From the NCBI GenBank assembly GCA_946002345.1, contig CAMFZA010000064.1, positions 1-8,419 of the forward strand: 8,419 nt of DNA, read 5' to 3'. The notes beneath the pieces are model-generated. The model worked only from the letters and a program-made list of their open reading frames with translations. It was not told the origin of the DNA and ran no database searches. Shown piece after piece: positions 1 to 7,601 of this stretch. Origin of the DNA: an uncultured Phascolarctobacterium sp. (GTDB lineage Bacteria > Bacillota > Negativicutes > Acidaminococcales > Acidaminococcaceae). The position numbers and the translations under genes are program-made. Position 1 is the first letter of the stretch; every line of letters begins with the position of its first letter.

Positions 1-2
1 CC

Positions 3-806
3 GCACTCCATTGGGCTGTGGCCGAAATGGAGCGGCGCTACAACTGCTTTGCCGAAAGCCACGTGCGGGAAATAAACAGCTATAATGCTCAGGCAGAGGA
101 AAAAATGCCCTTTATAGTCATCATCATCGACGAACTTTCCGATTTGATGATGGTGGCGAAGGTGGATGTGGAGGATGCCATTTTGCGTCTGGCCCAAAAG
201 GCCCGTGCTGCTGGCATTCACTTGATTTTGGCCACTCAACGGCCCTCCGTGGATGTTATTACCGGCATCGTAAAGGCCAATATCCCTTCCCGCATTGCCT
301 TTGCAGTTTCTTCCCAAACGGATTCCCGTACCATTATCGACATGGGTGGTGCCGAAAAGCTGCTGGGCAAGGGTGATATGCTGTTTTATCCCATTGGCTT
401 TAATAAGCCGGTGCGGGTGCAGGGTGCCTTTGTAACTGATGCGGAATTAAATAAAATTGTGGAATTTATTGTGCAGCAGTCCATTCCTGTGCAGTACACC
501 GAAGAGGTGACGGAGCAGGAGTTGGAATGTGACAGTAAGAATAAAAATAACGGCAGTGAGGAAGCAGAAAGCGATGCTCCTGCCGAGGATGAATTGTTTG
601 CGGATGCTTTGAGCTTAGTGTTGGATATGGGTCAGGCATCCAGTTCCATGCTCCAGCGGCGTTTTCGCATTGGCTATACCCGGGCGGCACGTTTGGTGGA
701 TACCATGGAGGAGCTGGGCATTGTGGGTCAATCGGTTGGCTCCAAGCCCCGCGAGGTTATTATGTCGAGACAGGAAGCAGAGGAGCGCTTCCTGAAGCAT
801 GATTAA
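3..806 (+). CDS. ftsK: DNA translocase FtsK, C-terminal part (5' end outside window)
   Basis: FtsK/SpoIIIE ATPases form hexamers at the division septum and pump chromosomal DNA, guided by short polar DNA motifs read by a C-terminal winged helix. The frame is open from base 3 (AlaLeuHisTrpAlaValAlaGluMet), so the start and Walker A motif lie upstream. Seen here: the EMERRYN segment at about 24-44; a Walker B strand [10 protein letters not shown] with the acidic pair at 129-134; [12 protein letters not shown] from 231; the [25 protein letters not shown] block; an acidic linker near 520-587; and the gamma winged helix at about 588-785 ([19 protein letters not shown] and GSKPREV). It ends on TAA. 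The next gene starts 21 bases later, so they are probably co-transcribed. SpoIIIE is the paralogue alternative; the two cannot be separated without the N-terminal membrane domain. Confidence 0.95.
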   Translation, partial: ALHWAVAEMERRYNCFAESHVREINSYNAQAEEKMPFIVIIIDELSDLMMVAKVDVEDAILRLAQKARAAGIHLILATQRPSVDVITGIVKANIPSRIAFAVSSQTDSRTIIDMGGAEKLLGKGDMLFYPIGFNKPVRVQGAFVTDAELNKIVEFIVQQSIPVQYTEEVTEQELECDSKNKNNGSEEAESDAPAEDELFADALSLVLDMGQASSSMLQRRFRIGYTRAARLVDTMEELGIVGQSVGSKPREVIMSRQEAEERFLKHD

Positions 807-814
807 CAAAAGGT

Positions 815-820
815 GGAGGA
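815..820 (+). promoter_or_regulatory. Ribosome binding site that sets the rodZ start
   Basis: GGAGGA lies 7 bases before ATG 828. An in-frame GTG at 813 overlaps this site and has no Shine-Dalgarno of its own at proper distance, so 828 is the better start. Confidence 0.8.
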
Positions 821-827
821 ACTGATT

Positions 828-1853
828 ATGGACACTGACAAAAGCGTAGGCACTTTGTTGAGGGAGGCTCGTCTGGCTAAGGGCATTTCCCTGTCTGAGG
901 CCGAAAATGGCACCAGTATCCGGGCCAGGTATCTTGAGGCCCTGGAGAGGGACGAATATGATAAAACTCCCGGAGAGGTATTTTTGAAGGGAATGCTGCG
1001 GAATTACGGCAACTTTTTAGGGTTAAACGGACCGGAGCTGGTGCAGCTGTATAAAGCGCGTGCTGCCGGCATGCCCAAGGAAGCAGCTGCCAGCACCGGT
1101 ATCCGTGAGGTGGAGAAGGTGAAGCTGAATATTCAGCTGAAGAATCCTCGGGATATTGGTAGTGGTACAGGTCGCTTGGAGCTACCCAGCCTGCCTAGCC
1201 TGCCTAGCTTGAACATGAAGCAGGCCTTGGCTGGCATGGGCGTGTTATTGGTATTGGTGTGCGGTTATTTTGCTGTTCCCAAGGCTATTGATTATTTTAA
1301 GAATATGCCTCAGCCTGCAGCGCAGGAAGACAAGCAGAGTGCTCAGAAGGCCAAGCCCGCTGTAGTTTGGGATAAGGTACAGGTCAAGATGGAGGCCACT
1401 GATAGCTGCTGGCTGGAGGTGCACGCTGACGGCAAAGAAATTTTTGCAGGCATGCTGCGCGCTAAAGACCAAAAGACCTTTGAGGCTAAGGATAAGCTGA
1501 TTGTTAAATATGGCAATATTGGCGTAATGAAGCTGGAATTCAATGGCGAGGTCATTGATTTGCAGGGTGAGCACGGCGTACAGGTGAAGACCTATAGCCT
1601 GCATCATGCTGGAAGCGAAGTTAATAAGACTGATAATAGCGAGCCCCAAGCAGCTAAGCTGACTAGGGAGCAGGTGCAAAGGCCTACTGCCCCTGCTGCT
1701 TCTGGCGAGGCACAGCCGCGCGAGGCTGTGACAAGTGCTCCCCAGGCAGCCCAACCGGTGGTTACCCCCAGCAAGACTGCCGAAAAAGCTAGTGCAGCTC
1801 AAGCACCTCAAGCAAAGGAGCCTGCTCCCGTTGGTGAACAGGCTAAACAATAG
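828..1853 (+). CDS. rodZ: RodZ-like membrane protein with cytoplasmic helix-turn-helix
   Basis: RodZ links the MreB cytoskeleton to the cell-wall elongation machinery and maintains cell shape. The 341-residue product has the family's three-part layout. Residues 7-75 form a Cro/HTH_25 domain (VGTLLREARLAKGISLSEAE, YLEALERDEYDKTPGEVFLKGMLRNY). A single membrane helix spans about 133-150, followed by a Lys/Gln linker. A C-terminal RodZ/DUF4115 beta domain covers about 183-257 (DSCWLEVHADGKEIFAGML). The last 80 residues are an Ala/Pro/Gln-rich, probably disordered tail. Just before the membrane helix is a triple Leu-Pro-Ser repeat. It ends on TAG, 12 bases before the next start. In Bacilli the homologue (YmfM) also sits near cinA, which fits this context. 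Family assignment is firm; the MreB partnership is inferred from the family. Confidence 0.88.
   Translation: MDTDKSVGTLLREARLAKGISLSEAENGTSIRARYLEALERDEYDKTPGEVFLKGMLRNYGNFLGLNGPELVQLYKARAAGMPKEAAASTGIREVEKVKLNIQLKNPRDIGSGTGRLELPSLPSLPSLNMKQALAGMGVLLVLVCGYFAVPKAIDYFKNMPQPAAQEDKQSAQKAKPAVVWDKVQVKMEATDSCWLEVHADGKEIFAGMLRAKDQKTFEAKDKLIVKYGNIGVMKLEFNGEVIDLQGEHGVQVKTYSLHHAGSEVNKTDNSEPQAAKLTREQVQRPTAPAASGEAQPREAVTSAPQAAQPVVTPSKTAEKASAAQAPQAKEPAPVGEQAKQ
1182..1208 (+). repeat. Three tandem 9-base units encoding Leu-Pro-Ser
   Basis: CTACCCAGC is followed by two copies of CTGCCTAGC, giving LPSLPSLPS at residues 119-127 of the RodZ-like protein, just ahead of its membrane helix. The two identical copies suggest a slippage duplication. 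It lengthens a linker and keeps the frame. Confidence 0.8.
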
Positions 1854-1865
1854 TAGGAGATTTTC

Positions 1866-3797
1866 ATGAAACAGTTTTTACCTATTTCCCAGGAAGAAAT
1901 TGCAGAACGTGGTTGGGAGCAGCTGGATTTTTTGTTCATCAGCGGTGATGCCTATGTGGACCATCCTTCCTTTGGTCCGGCGGTTATTTGCCGGGTGCTG
2001 GAAGCCCAGGGCTACAAGGTGGCGTTGTTGTGCCAGCCAGCTTGGGATAAGATCGAAAATTTTGCTGCCTTGGGTAAGCCCCGTTTGGGTGTGCTCATTT
2101 CCGGTGGCAATCTTGATTCCATGCTGTGCCATTATACAGCCGCCAAAAATCCCCGCAGTGTGGATAAATATACTGCTGGTGGGGCAATAGGCCAAAGGCC
2201 GGATCATGCCACCATGGTTTATGCCCAAATGGTGAAGCGCCTGTGGCCCCATATGCCTGTTGTTATTGGCGGCATTGAGGCCAGCCTCCGCCGTTTTGTG
2301 CATTTTGACTATTGGGAGAATCGGCTCCTGCCCTCCATTTTGGAGAGCAGTCATGCGGACCTGCTGGTGTACGGCATGGGTGAAAAGCAGATTGTCGAAA
2401 TAGCCGACTACCTTGCTGGGGGCGCCAGCATGGAGGATATGCATTATATCCGTGGCACAGCCTATGCCACTGATGAGCTGCCGGATGGACAGGAATATGT
2501 GAAGCTACCGGGCTGGAAGGCTATTCGGGATGATAAAAAGTTCTTCGCTCAGGCCTATCATCTACAAAGTCGGGAGCAGGACCCCTTCTACGGCAAGCCT
2601 GTGGTCCAGCGTGGTCAGAACAAATATATCGTCCAAAATCCCCCTGTGTATCCCCTGACCCAGGAGGAAATGGATGCAGTTTATGACCTGCCCTATATGC
2701 GGCAATGGCACCCTAGCTACGATGCTAAGGGTGGTGTGGCGGCGCTGGAGGAGGTGCAGTTTAGCATTGTCAGCTGTCGCGGTTGCTTTGGCAGCTGTGC
2801 CTTTTGTGCCATTCATGCGCACCAGGGACGGATTATACTGGCGCGCTGCCATGATTCCATTCTGTGCGAGGCTAAAATTATTTCCCAGCTGCCGGGCTTT
2901 AAGGGCTATATTCACGATGTGGGCGGGCCTACGGCCAACTTTCGGCATCCCTCCTGTGCAAAGCAGCTGAAATATGGTGTTTGCAAGGATCGTCAATGCC
3001 TCTTCCCCGAACCCTGTCCTAATATTGATGCGGACCACAGTGATTATATTGAGCTTTTGGCCAAGCTACGGGCTCTACCGGGTATCAAAAAGGTATTTAT
3101 CCGTAGCGGCATTCGCTATGATTATATGCTGGCGGATAAAAAGCAGGATTTTCTTGATGTTTTGTGTCGCTATCACATTAGCGGTCTCCTGAAGATTGCT
3201 CCCGAGCATATTGCAGCTCCGGTGCTGAAGCGGATGGGCAAGCCGGGCAAGGAGGTTTATCTGAAGTTTATGCGGGCCTATGCCAAAAAGAATAAGGAAT
3301 TAGGCCTGCCCCAATATTTAGTGCCCTATTTTATCAGCAGCCATCCGGGTTGCACTTTGAACAATGCCATCGAGCTGGCCGAGTTTTTGCGGGATATTAA
3401 GCACCAGCCGGAGCAGGTGCAGGATTTTATTCCTACTCCCGGCAGTGCTGCCACGGCCATGTATTATTCCGGGGTGGATCCTGCCACTGGCGAAACTGTT
3501 TTTGTGGCTCGTAATCCCCATGACAAGGCTATGCAGCGGGCCTTGATGCAGTATCGCGCTCCCCGCAATCGTCAGCTGGTGCTGGACGCTTTGCAGAGGG
3601 CAGGACGCACGGACTTGATTGGCACGGAGCCGAAATGCCTTCTTGCTCCGGAACGTCGGGGCGGCGGCCAACGCATGGCCGGATTAGGGCGCTCTGGTGC
3701 CATTAAGGCAGGTGCTGGCTTGAGCCACGGCCACAAGGGTAAAGCCTTGGGCCAAGGAAGGAGCCAAGGCTCACCTGCCAAAAAACGTCGCTCCTAG
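1866..3797 (+). CDS. ygiQ: YgiQ-family (UPF0313) radical SAM protein
   Basis: This is a member of the YgiQ/UPF0313 radical SAM family, whose substrate is unknown to me. The N-terminal third (about 1-290) is the conserved family domain (FISGDAYVDHPSFGPAVICRVLEAQGYKV, VIGGIEASLRRFVHFDYW, VYGMGEK). The iron-sulfur cluster motif is C307-x3-C311-x2-C314 (CFGSCAFC), preceded by an extra Cys304. Further landmarks are DVGGPTANF, the Cys-rich stretch CKDRQCLFPEPCPN, KIAPEH, YFISSHPGC and the C-terminal DFIPTPGSAATAMYYSGVDP. The final 50 residues are a Gly/Arg/Lys-rich tail outside the enzyme core. At 643 residues it is near the usual Firmicute length. ATG 1866 has AGGAG at 1855-1859 and lies 12 bases after rodZ. 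Family certain, function unknown. Confidence 0.93.
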   Translation: MKQFLPISQEEIAERGWEQLDFLFISGDAYVDHPSFGPAVICRVLEAQGYKVALLCQPAWDKIENFAALGKPRLGVLISGGNLDSMLCHYTAAKNPRSVDKYTAGGAIGQRPDHATMVYAQMVKRLWPHMPVVIGGIEASLRRFVHFDYWENRLLPSILESSHADLLVYGMGEKQIVEIADYLAGGASMEDMHYIRGTAYATDELPDGQEYVKLPGWKAIRDDKKFFAQAYHLQSREQDPFYGKPVVQRGQNKYIVQNPPVYPLTQEEMDAVYDLPYMRQWHPSYDAKGGVAALEEVQFSIVSCRGCFGSCAFCAIHAHQGRIILARCHDSILCEAKIISQLPGFKGYIHDVGGPTANFRHPSCAKQLKYGVCKDRQCLFPEPCPNIDADHSDYIELLAKLRALPGIKKVFIRSGIRYDYMLADKKQDFLDVLCRYHISGLLKIAPEHIAAPVLKRMGKPGKEVYLKFMRAYAKKNKELGLPQYLVPYFISSHPGCTLNNAIELAEFLRDIKHQPEQVQDFIPTPGSAATAMYYSGVDPATGETVFVARNPHDKAMQRALMQYRAPRNRQLVLDALQRAGRTDLIGTEPKCLLAPERRGGGQRMAGLGRSGAIKAGAGLSHGHKGKALGQGRSQGSPAKKRRS

Positions 3798-3802
3798 GAG
3801 CG
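3789..3802 (+). repeat. 14-base perfect palindrome across the ygiQ stop
   Basis: CGCTCCTAGGAGCG is self-complementary and contains the ygiQ TAG stop (3795-3797). It overlaps the first base of GGAGG (3802-3806), the ribosome binding site for the next gene. A palindrome of this length is expected about once per 16 kb by chance, so a role is not implied. Confidence 0.4.
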
Positions 3803-3813
3803 GAGGTTAAACT

Positions 3814-4815
3814 ATGTTGCGTATATTTTTGCTGGCGCTGTTGACTATGCTCAGCCTGCTAGCTACAGCTGGCTGTGGCTCTGGGGCTGATAGCAAGCCA
3901 CCTGCTGCTACTCGCACTCTGCGCCTTTATTCGGAGTTGGATAGCAAATTCACTCAGGATTTGGTGGAGAGCTTTAATAAAATTAATAAGGATGGGCTGG
4001 TGGTTCAGTTTTTGGGCGAATTAAAGCCCGGAGAACCACTGCCGGACATGGTTTTGGCAGAGCAGCGTACCTTGTATGGGCTTAAGCAGCAGCACAAGCT
4101 GAAAGGCACCCAGCTGGACCTGGCTGCCAAGCTGCCTGCTAAGCTGCAGGACAAGGAAGGCTATTGGTATGGTATTTTTTATGACCCAGCTGTACTTTTG
4201 GTGAACCAATATTTTGCTCGCACTATTGGGCAGAGCAGTCTTAAGGGCTGGACGGATTTGGAAAACAATGAGCAGCTGCGGGTAGCCATGGAGAATCTGT
4301 CTGACAGCATTAGTACCCAAAACTTTTTGGGTGCTCTGGCAGATCATATGGGCGAAACTACTTCCTTAAATTATTTGTGGAATATCAACCGCTTTGTGGG
4401 TCAATATGCCAAATTTCCCTTTACCTCCATTCGCATGACGGCGGTGGGCGATGCGGATGTGGCGATTACTCGGCAAAGCTACGTTTTTAAATATTTAGAG
4501 AATAAATTTCCTGCTTATGTAGTGCACCCCAAAGAGGGGACTCCGGTTAATTTGTACTGCGTGGGCATGTTTAAGGATTGCCAACAGGAGCAGGAAAAGG
4601 CGGCGCTCAAGTTTATGAACTGGCTGCTAAGCAGTGAGAAGGTGCAGGCGGTGGCACAAACAAATAATACAGGTTATCTGTTCATCTTCCCCCGGGGTGT
4701 GGAGGGAGAACCTGTGGATGAGCACAAGCTCTGGTTGAACACCAGTTATTTGGATGCCACCAAGCAGGAGGCCCTGACCAACAAATGGTTGGAAAGAGTG
4801 CGCTTTAGTAAGTAG
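3814..4815 (+). CDS. Lipoprotein, ABC-type solute-binding protein, ligand unknown
   Basis: This 333-residue protein looks like a periplasmic-binding-protein type 2 fold, of the group that includes ferric-iron and polyamine binders. Residues 1-20 are a hydrophobic signal ending in the lipobox-like TAG-C21, so the mature protein would be anchored through Cys21. A disordered GSGADSKPPAAT stretch follows, then a first strand TLRLYSELD and FTQDLVESFNKINKDGLVV. GYWYGIFYDPAVLLVN, DADVAITRQSYVFKYLENKFPAYVVHPKEGTPVN and ALKFMNWLLSSEKVQ are typical of this family. ATG 3814 has GGAGG at 3802-3806, 16 bases after ygiQ, and TAG is followed 16 bases later by rimO. No permease or ATPase gene is adjacent, so it is either an orphan binding protein or a sensor-like lipoprotein. 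I cannot name its ligand. Confidence 0.78.
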   Translation: MLRIFLLALLTMLSLLATAGCGSGADSKPPAATRTLRLYSELDSKFTQDLVESFNKINKDGLVVQFLGELKPGEPLPDMVLAEQRTLYGLKQQHKLKGTQLDLAAKLPAKLQDKEGYWYGIFYDPAVLLVNQYFARTIGQSSLKGWTDLENNEQLRVAMENLSDSISTQNFLGALADHMGETTSLNYLWNINRFVGQYAKFPFTSIRMTAVGDADVAITRQSYVFKYLENKFPAYVVHPKEGTPVNLYCVGMFKDCQQEQEKAALKFMNWLLSSEKVQAVAQTNNTGYLFIFPRGVEGEPVDEHKLWLNTSYLDATKQEALTNKWLERVRFSK

Positions 4816-4822
4816 AAGGAGG
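4816..4822 (+). promoter_or_regulatory. Strong ribosome binding site of rimO
   Basis: AAGGAGG follows the upstream TAG directly and lies 9 bases before ATG 4832. This fits translation coupled to the lipoprotein gene. Confidence 0.7.
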
Positions 4823-4831
4823 AAGGAATAG

Positions 4832-6151
4832 ATGAAGATAGGTATGGTCAGCCTGGGTTGTCCCAAGAATCTGGTGGATTCAGAGGTGATGCTGGGCCTG
4901 ATTCGCGAAAAACAGCTGGAAATCACTAATGATCCGGCAGAGGCCGATCTGATTATCGTTAATACCTGTGGCTTTATTGAAAGTGCCAAGGAGGAGTCCA
5001 TCAATACGGTTTTACAAATGGCAGAATATAAACAAAAGGGCAGCTGCAAGTATCTGGTGATGACGGGCTGCCTGGGCCAAAGGTATGCGGATGAGCTTTT
5101 TGAAAGCATGCCTGAGGTTGACGCTATTGTGGGCACGGATAGCTTTACCGATATCGGTTGGGTTATCGACCAAGTGCTGGCGGGCAAGCGTTTAAAGCAT
5201 ATGGAGAAGCTGGAAAGCAAAAATGTGGCTATGCCGCCTCGCATGCTTACCACTCCCAGCTACATGGCCTATTTGAAAATTGCCGAGGGCTGCGACAATT
5301 GCTGCTCTTACTGCATTATTCCTCAGCTCCGTGGACCCTATACCTCCCGCCCCTATGACGAGGTGATGGCGGAGGCTAAGGCGCTGGCTGAAAGTGGCAT
5401 CAAGGAGCTCATAGTTGTGGCTCAGGATACCACCCGTTACGGGGAGGATACCACCGGCAAGCTGCTTTTGCCCCAGCTGCTGCGTGATTTGAACGCCTTA
5501 GAGGGTATTGAGTGGATTAGGGTGATGTACCTTTATCCTAATAATTTTACGGATGAGCTGATTGAAGCCTTTGCCACCTTGGACAAGGTTTGCAAGTATA
5601 TTGATATTCCTCTGCAGCACTCCAGCGACAGACTGCTGGACAGCATGAACCGCTATGACACTCGCGAGCAGGTGGAGACTTTATTAAACAAGCTGCGCAC
5701 TCGCATCCCCGGCATCACTATTCGCACCACCTTCATTGTGGGCTTCCCCGGCGAACCCGAGGAGGACTTTGAGGAGCTGAAGGATTATGTAGAAAAGCAA
5801 CGCTTTGATAATGCCGTCGTATTCCAATATTCCCAGGAGGAGGGTACCGTGGCTGGCGCCATGGAGAACCAAATTGCTCCGGAAGTGAAGGAAAACCGTT
5901 ACCACGAGCTCATGGCCTTGCAGGCCGGGATTTCTGAGGAAATCCATCAGGAGCGCGAGGATGTTGAGCTGGACGTTTTGGTGGAGGGCTTTGACGAGGA
6001 TAATTTGGCCTATGGTCGCAGCAGCCACGAGGCTCCGGACATTGATGGCACCATTTTTATTGAAAATGCCGAGGGCCTCAAGGTGGGCGATATGGTCCGC
6101 GTAAGGATTTTGCAAGGCTTTACTTACGAAATGGTAGCAGAAAGAATATGA
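4832..6151 (+). CDS. rimO: Ribosomal protein S12 methylthiotransferase RimO
   Basis: RimO is a radical SAM enzyme with two 4Fe-4S clusters that adds a methylthio group to the conserved aspartate of ribosomal protein S12. The 439-residue product is full length. The N-terminal cluster ligands are C10 (SLGCPKN), C46 (VNTCGFIESAKEESI) and C80 (TGCLGQRY). The radical SAM cysteines are C154, C158 and C161 (EGCDNCCSYCIIPQLRG). YLYPNNFTDELI, DIPLQHSSDRLLDSMNR and RTTFIVGFPGE follow. A C-terminal TRAM domain covers about the last 65 residues (EREDVELDVLVEG to GFTYEMVAERI). The SxxE pattern ESAKEE and the overall motifs favour RimO over the tRNA enzyme MiaB. It ends on TGA at the normal family C-terminus. 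Readthrough would add only 20 residues, encoded by the repeat block that follows. Confidence 0.96.
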   Translation: MKIGMVSLGCPKNLVDSEVMLGLIREKQLEITNDPAEADLIIVNTCGFIESAKEESINTVLQMAEYKQKGSCKYLVMTGCLGQRYADELFESMPEVDAIVGTDSFTDIGWVIDQVLAGKRLKHMEKLESKNVAMPPRMLTTPSYMAYLKIAEGCDNCCSYCIIPQLRGPYTSRPYDEVMAEAKALAESGIKELIVVAQDTTRYGEDTTGKLLLPQLLRDLNALEGIEWIRVMYLYPNNFTDELIEAFATLDKVCKYIDIPLQHSSDRLLDSMNRYDTREQVETLLNKLRTRIPGITIRTTFIVGFPGEPEEDFEELKDYVEKQRFDNAVVFQYSQEEGTVAGAMENQIAPEVKENRYHELMALQAGISEEIHQEREDVELDVLVEGFDEDNLAYGRSSHEAPDIDGTIFIENAEGLKVGDMVRVRILQGFTYEMVAERI

Positions 6152-6156
6152 AAAGA

Positions 6157-6290
6157 ATTGCTCCCTCCGCCTCGCAAGCTCGGCACCTCCCTCAAGGAGG
6201 GAGGACAAAGGTAAGGCTTTAGCTGCGAGGATGTGCTCCATCTTAGAGGGAGTGGGCATTTTGCTTTAGCAAAATGACTGAGGGAGAATC
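6157..6290 (+). repeat. MITE-like block of paired hairpins with imperfect terminal inverted repeats
   Basis: This block fills most of the rimO-cinA gap. The left half has CTCCCTC at 6161 and 6187 and a hairpin CCTCCCTC/GAGGGAGG (6186-6193 with 6197-6204, three-base loop). The right half, read on the other strand, has the same design: CTCCCTC near its outer end and a second imperfect CTCCATC/GAGGGAG hairpin (about 6238-6251). It also holds a perfect 9-base inverted repeat CATTTTGCT/AGCAAAATG (6257-6265 with 6268-6276). The outer ends, AATTGCTCCCTC and the complement of GAGGGAGAATC, form imperfect terminal inverted repeats. There is no open reading frame of note and no T-run. From memory it resembles a dispersed CTCCCTC-type repeat common in gut Firmicutes; copy number cannot be seen here. 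Confidence 0.55.
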
Positions 6291-6322
6291 GTTTGCGCAT
6301 AGTTTTCTCAATGGAGAAGCTT

Positions 6323-6327
6323 AGGAG
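6323..6327 (+). promoter_or_regulatory. Ribosome binding site of cinA
   Basis: AGGAG lies 9 bases before ATG 6337. A second ATG at 6331 is only 3 bases from it and is followed at once by TAG, so 6337 is the working start. Confidence 0.7.
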
Positions 6328-7125
6328 TTGATGTAGATGAAGGTTGAAATTGTAACCACGGGCACGGAGCTGCTTTTGGGCGAGATCCTGAACACTAATG
6401 TGCAGTATCTTTCGCGAAAGCTAAACAGCATGGGCTTTGATGTGCTATATCATACTACGGTGGGTGATAATCCCGGGCGTATGCGTGGGGTGCTGGAGCA
6501 GGCCTTGGAGCGTGCGGATATTATCATTACCAGCGGCGGCCTGGGACCTACTCGGGGCGACATCACCAAGGAAACGGTCATGGAAATTACTGGCACCGAC
6601 AGCTATCTGGATTTGGATACTTGGGGCCGCATTGACGCCTATATCCGCAAGCGCACGGGCTGCGCTCCCAGTGAGAACAATGAAAAGCAGGCCTATGTGC
6701 CCATTGGTGCAGAGATTTTACAAAACGAGGTAGGCACTGCGCCGGGACTGTGGCTGGATTACAAGGGAAAAATCTTCATCCTTTTGCCGGGACCACCCTC
6801 GGAGCTGATGGATATGTGCGAAAAGCAGCTGTGGCCGCGGCTTTTGCAGCGCTTCGCAGACCATGGCATTATCCTGTCCCGTACCATGCATTTGCGGGGC
6901 GTGGGCGAGTCCCGTGTAGCGGAAATTCTTGATGACGTTATTATGCAGCAAAGCAATCCCACCATTGCGCTCTATGCCCGTTACGGCGAAATTCTCATTC
7001 GCATGACGGCCAAGGCTACGGATAGTGCTGCGGCAACTAAGCTGCTTGATGATTGTGAGGCCCAGGTGCGGGAGTACGTGGAGGAATATGTCTATGGTGT
7101 GGATGATGCTAGTTTGGCCGCCTGC

Positions 7126-7128
7126 TGA
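7126..7128 (+). other. In-frame TGA inside cinA
   Basis: The TGA takes the place of the second Val-like residue in the family pattern SLEEVVGELL, in the helix that leads into the deamidase domain. It lies in the loop of a small inverted repeat, CCTGC/GCAGG (7121-7125 with 7131-7135). The next base is G. Confidence 0.9.
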
Positions 7129-7140
7129 GGGCAGGAACGT

Positions 7141-7590
7141 TTGGCTCAGGGCAAAACTATTGCCTTTGCGGAATCCTGTAGCGGTGGCCTGGCTAGCAGT
7201 TTGGTGACGGATGTGGCCGGTAGCAGCGCGTATCTTTTGGGGAGCGTTGTGAGCTACACCAATCAGGTGAAAAATAAGGTGCTCAATGTGCAGCAGGAAA
7301 CTCTGGAGCGTTATGGTGCAGTAAGCCGGGAAACGGCCTGCGAAATGGCTATGGGTGTGCGCCGACTGCTGGGTAGTGACCTAGGCGTGAGCATTACGGG
7401 CAACGCCGGCCCCAGCGCCAGCGAGGGCAAGCCAGTGGGTTTGGTCTATATAGCTGTAGCAACGGAGGATGTGGTTTATTGCCAGGAGCATCGCTTCACC
7501 TCAACGAGAACTGAAAATAAGCTAAGGATAGCACTGGCTGCTATCTCCATGGCTATTGATAAACTAAAAGAAGAAAAGCAGAAGGTGTGA
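7141..7590 (+). CDS. Possible separate NMN deamidase (PncC-like) restarted at TTG
   Basis: If the TGA at 7126 is a true stop, the C-terminal CinA domain could be made alone from TTG 7141, giving 149 residues. GAGGG at 7127-7131 overlaps the stop and lies 9 bases before the TTG, a layout compatible with terminating ribosomes restarting. The fragment keeps the motifs AESCSGG, VVSYTNQVKNK, TGNAGP and KPVGLVYIA. Stand-alone deamidases of this kind exist (E. coli PncC, about 165 residues). This product would lack about ten residues of the first helix. It ends on TGA at 7588. This reading is an alternative to the full-length entry, not an addition. Confidence 0.4.
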   Translation: MAQGKTIAFAESCSGGLASSLVTDVAGSSAYLLGSVVSYTNQVKNKVLNVQQETLERYGAVSRETACEMAMGVRRLLGSDLGVSITGNAGPSASEGKPVGLVYIAVATEDVVYCQEHRFTSTRTENKLRIALAAISMAIDKLKEEKQKV

Positions 7591-7601
7591 TGCCTTCTAA
7601 C

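Larger units (their letters stand above)
6337..7590 (+). pseudogene. cinA: CinA, full length but interrupted by one in-frame TGA at 7126-7128
   Basis: CinA joins an N-terminal MoaB/MogA-like domain (ADP-ribose pyrophosphatase activity in studied members) to a C-terminal nicotinamide mononucleotide deamidase of the pyridine nucleotide salvage cycle. Counting the TGA as a residue gives 417, the usual length. The N-domain shows TTGTELLLGEILNTN, TSGGLGPTRGDITKE (T65-T72), PGLWLDYKGKIFILLPGPPSE and a helper domain to about 255. The TGA is codon 264 (SLAAC-stop-GQERLAQG). The C-domain follows in the same frame: AESCSGG (278-284), GSSAYLLGSVVSYTNQVKN, GAVSRETACEMA, TGNAGP (354-359) and KPVGLVYIAVAT. 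No shift is needed and spacing across the stop matches the family. It may be a pseudogene, a split gene, a readthrough gene or a base-call error. Identity is certain; status is open. Confidence 0.85.

Noticed and set aside
1245..1850. 201-residue open frame on the - strand opposite rodZ
   Set aside because: It is antisense to a clearly conserved gene, Ser/Leu/Cys-rich with no recognisable domain, and lacks a ribosome binding site; it mirrors the Ala/Gln/Lys codons of rodZ.
4832..6151. MiaB instead of RimO
   Set aside because: The EGCDNCCSYCIIPQLRG motif, the 439-residue length and the TRAM ending fit RimO better than the tRNA enzyme.
6186..6204. Intrinsic terminator after rimO
   Set aside because: The 8-pair GC-rich hairpin is followed by GACAAAGG and not by a T-run, in either direction; better explained as part of the repeat.
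5684..6259. 191-residue open frame on the - strand opposite rimO and the repeat block
   Set aside because: Most of it is antisense to the conserved RimO C-terminal half, and its first residues come from the repeat block; no family features.
6293..6322. Possible promoter before cinA (TTGCGC as -35)
   Set aside because: No acceptable -10 hexamer lies 16-18 bases downstream.
6331..6336. ATG-TAG minimal reading frame just before cinA
   Set aside because: Its ATG is only three bases from the AGGAG, too close for good initiation, and ATG 6337 is well spaced; probably chance.
7126..7128. Selenocysteine at the cinA TGA
   Set aside because: The position is a helix residue, normally aliphatic, not a catalytic Cys, and no convincing SECIS hairpin follows. 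The same holds for the helicase TGA.
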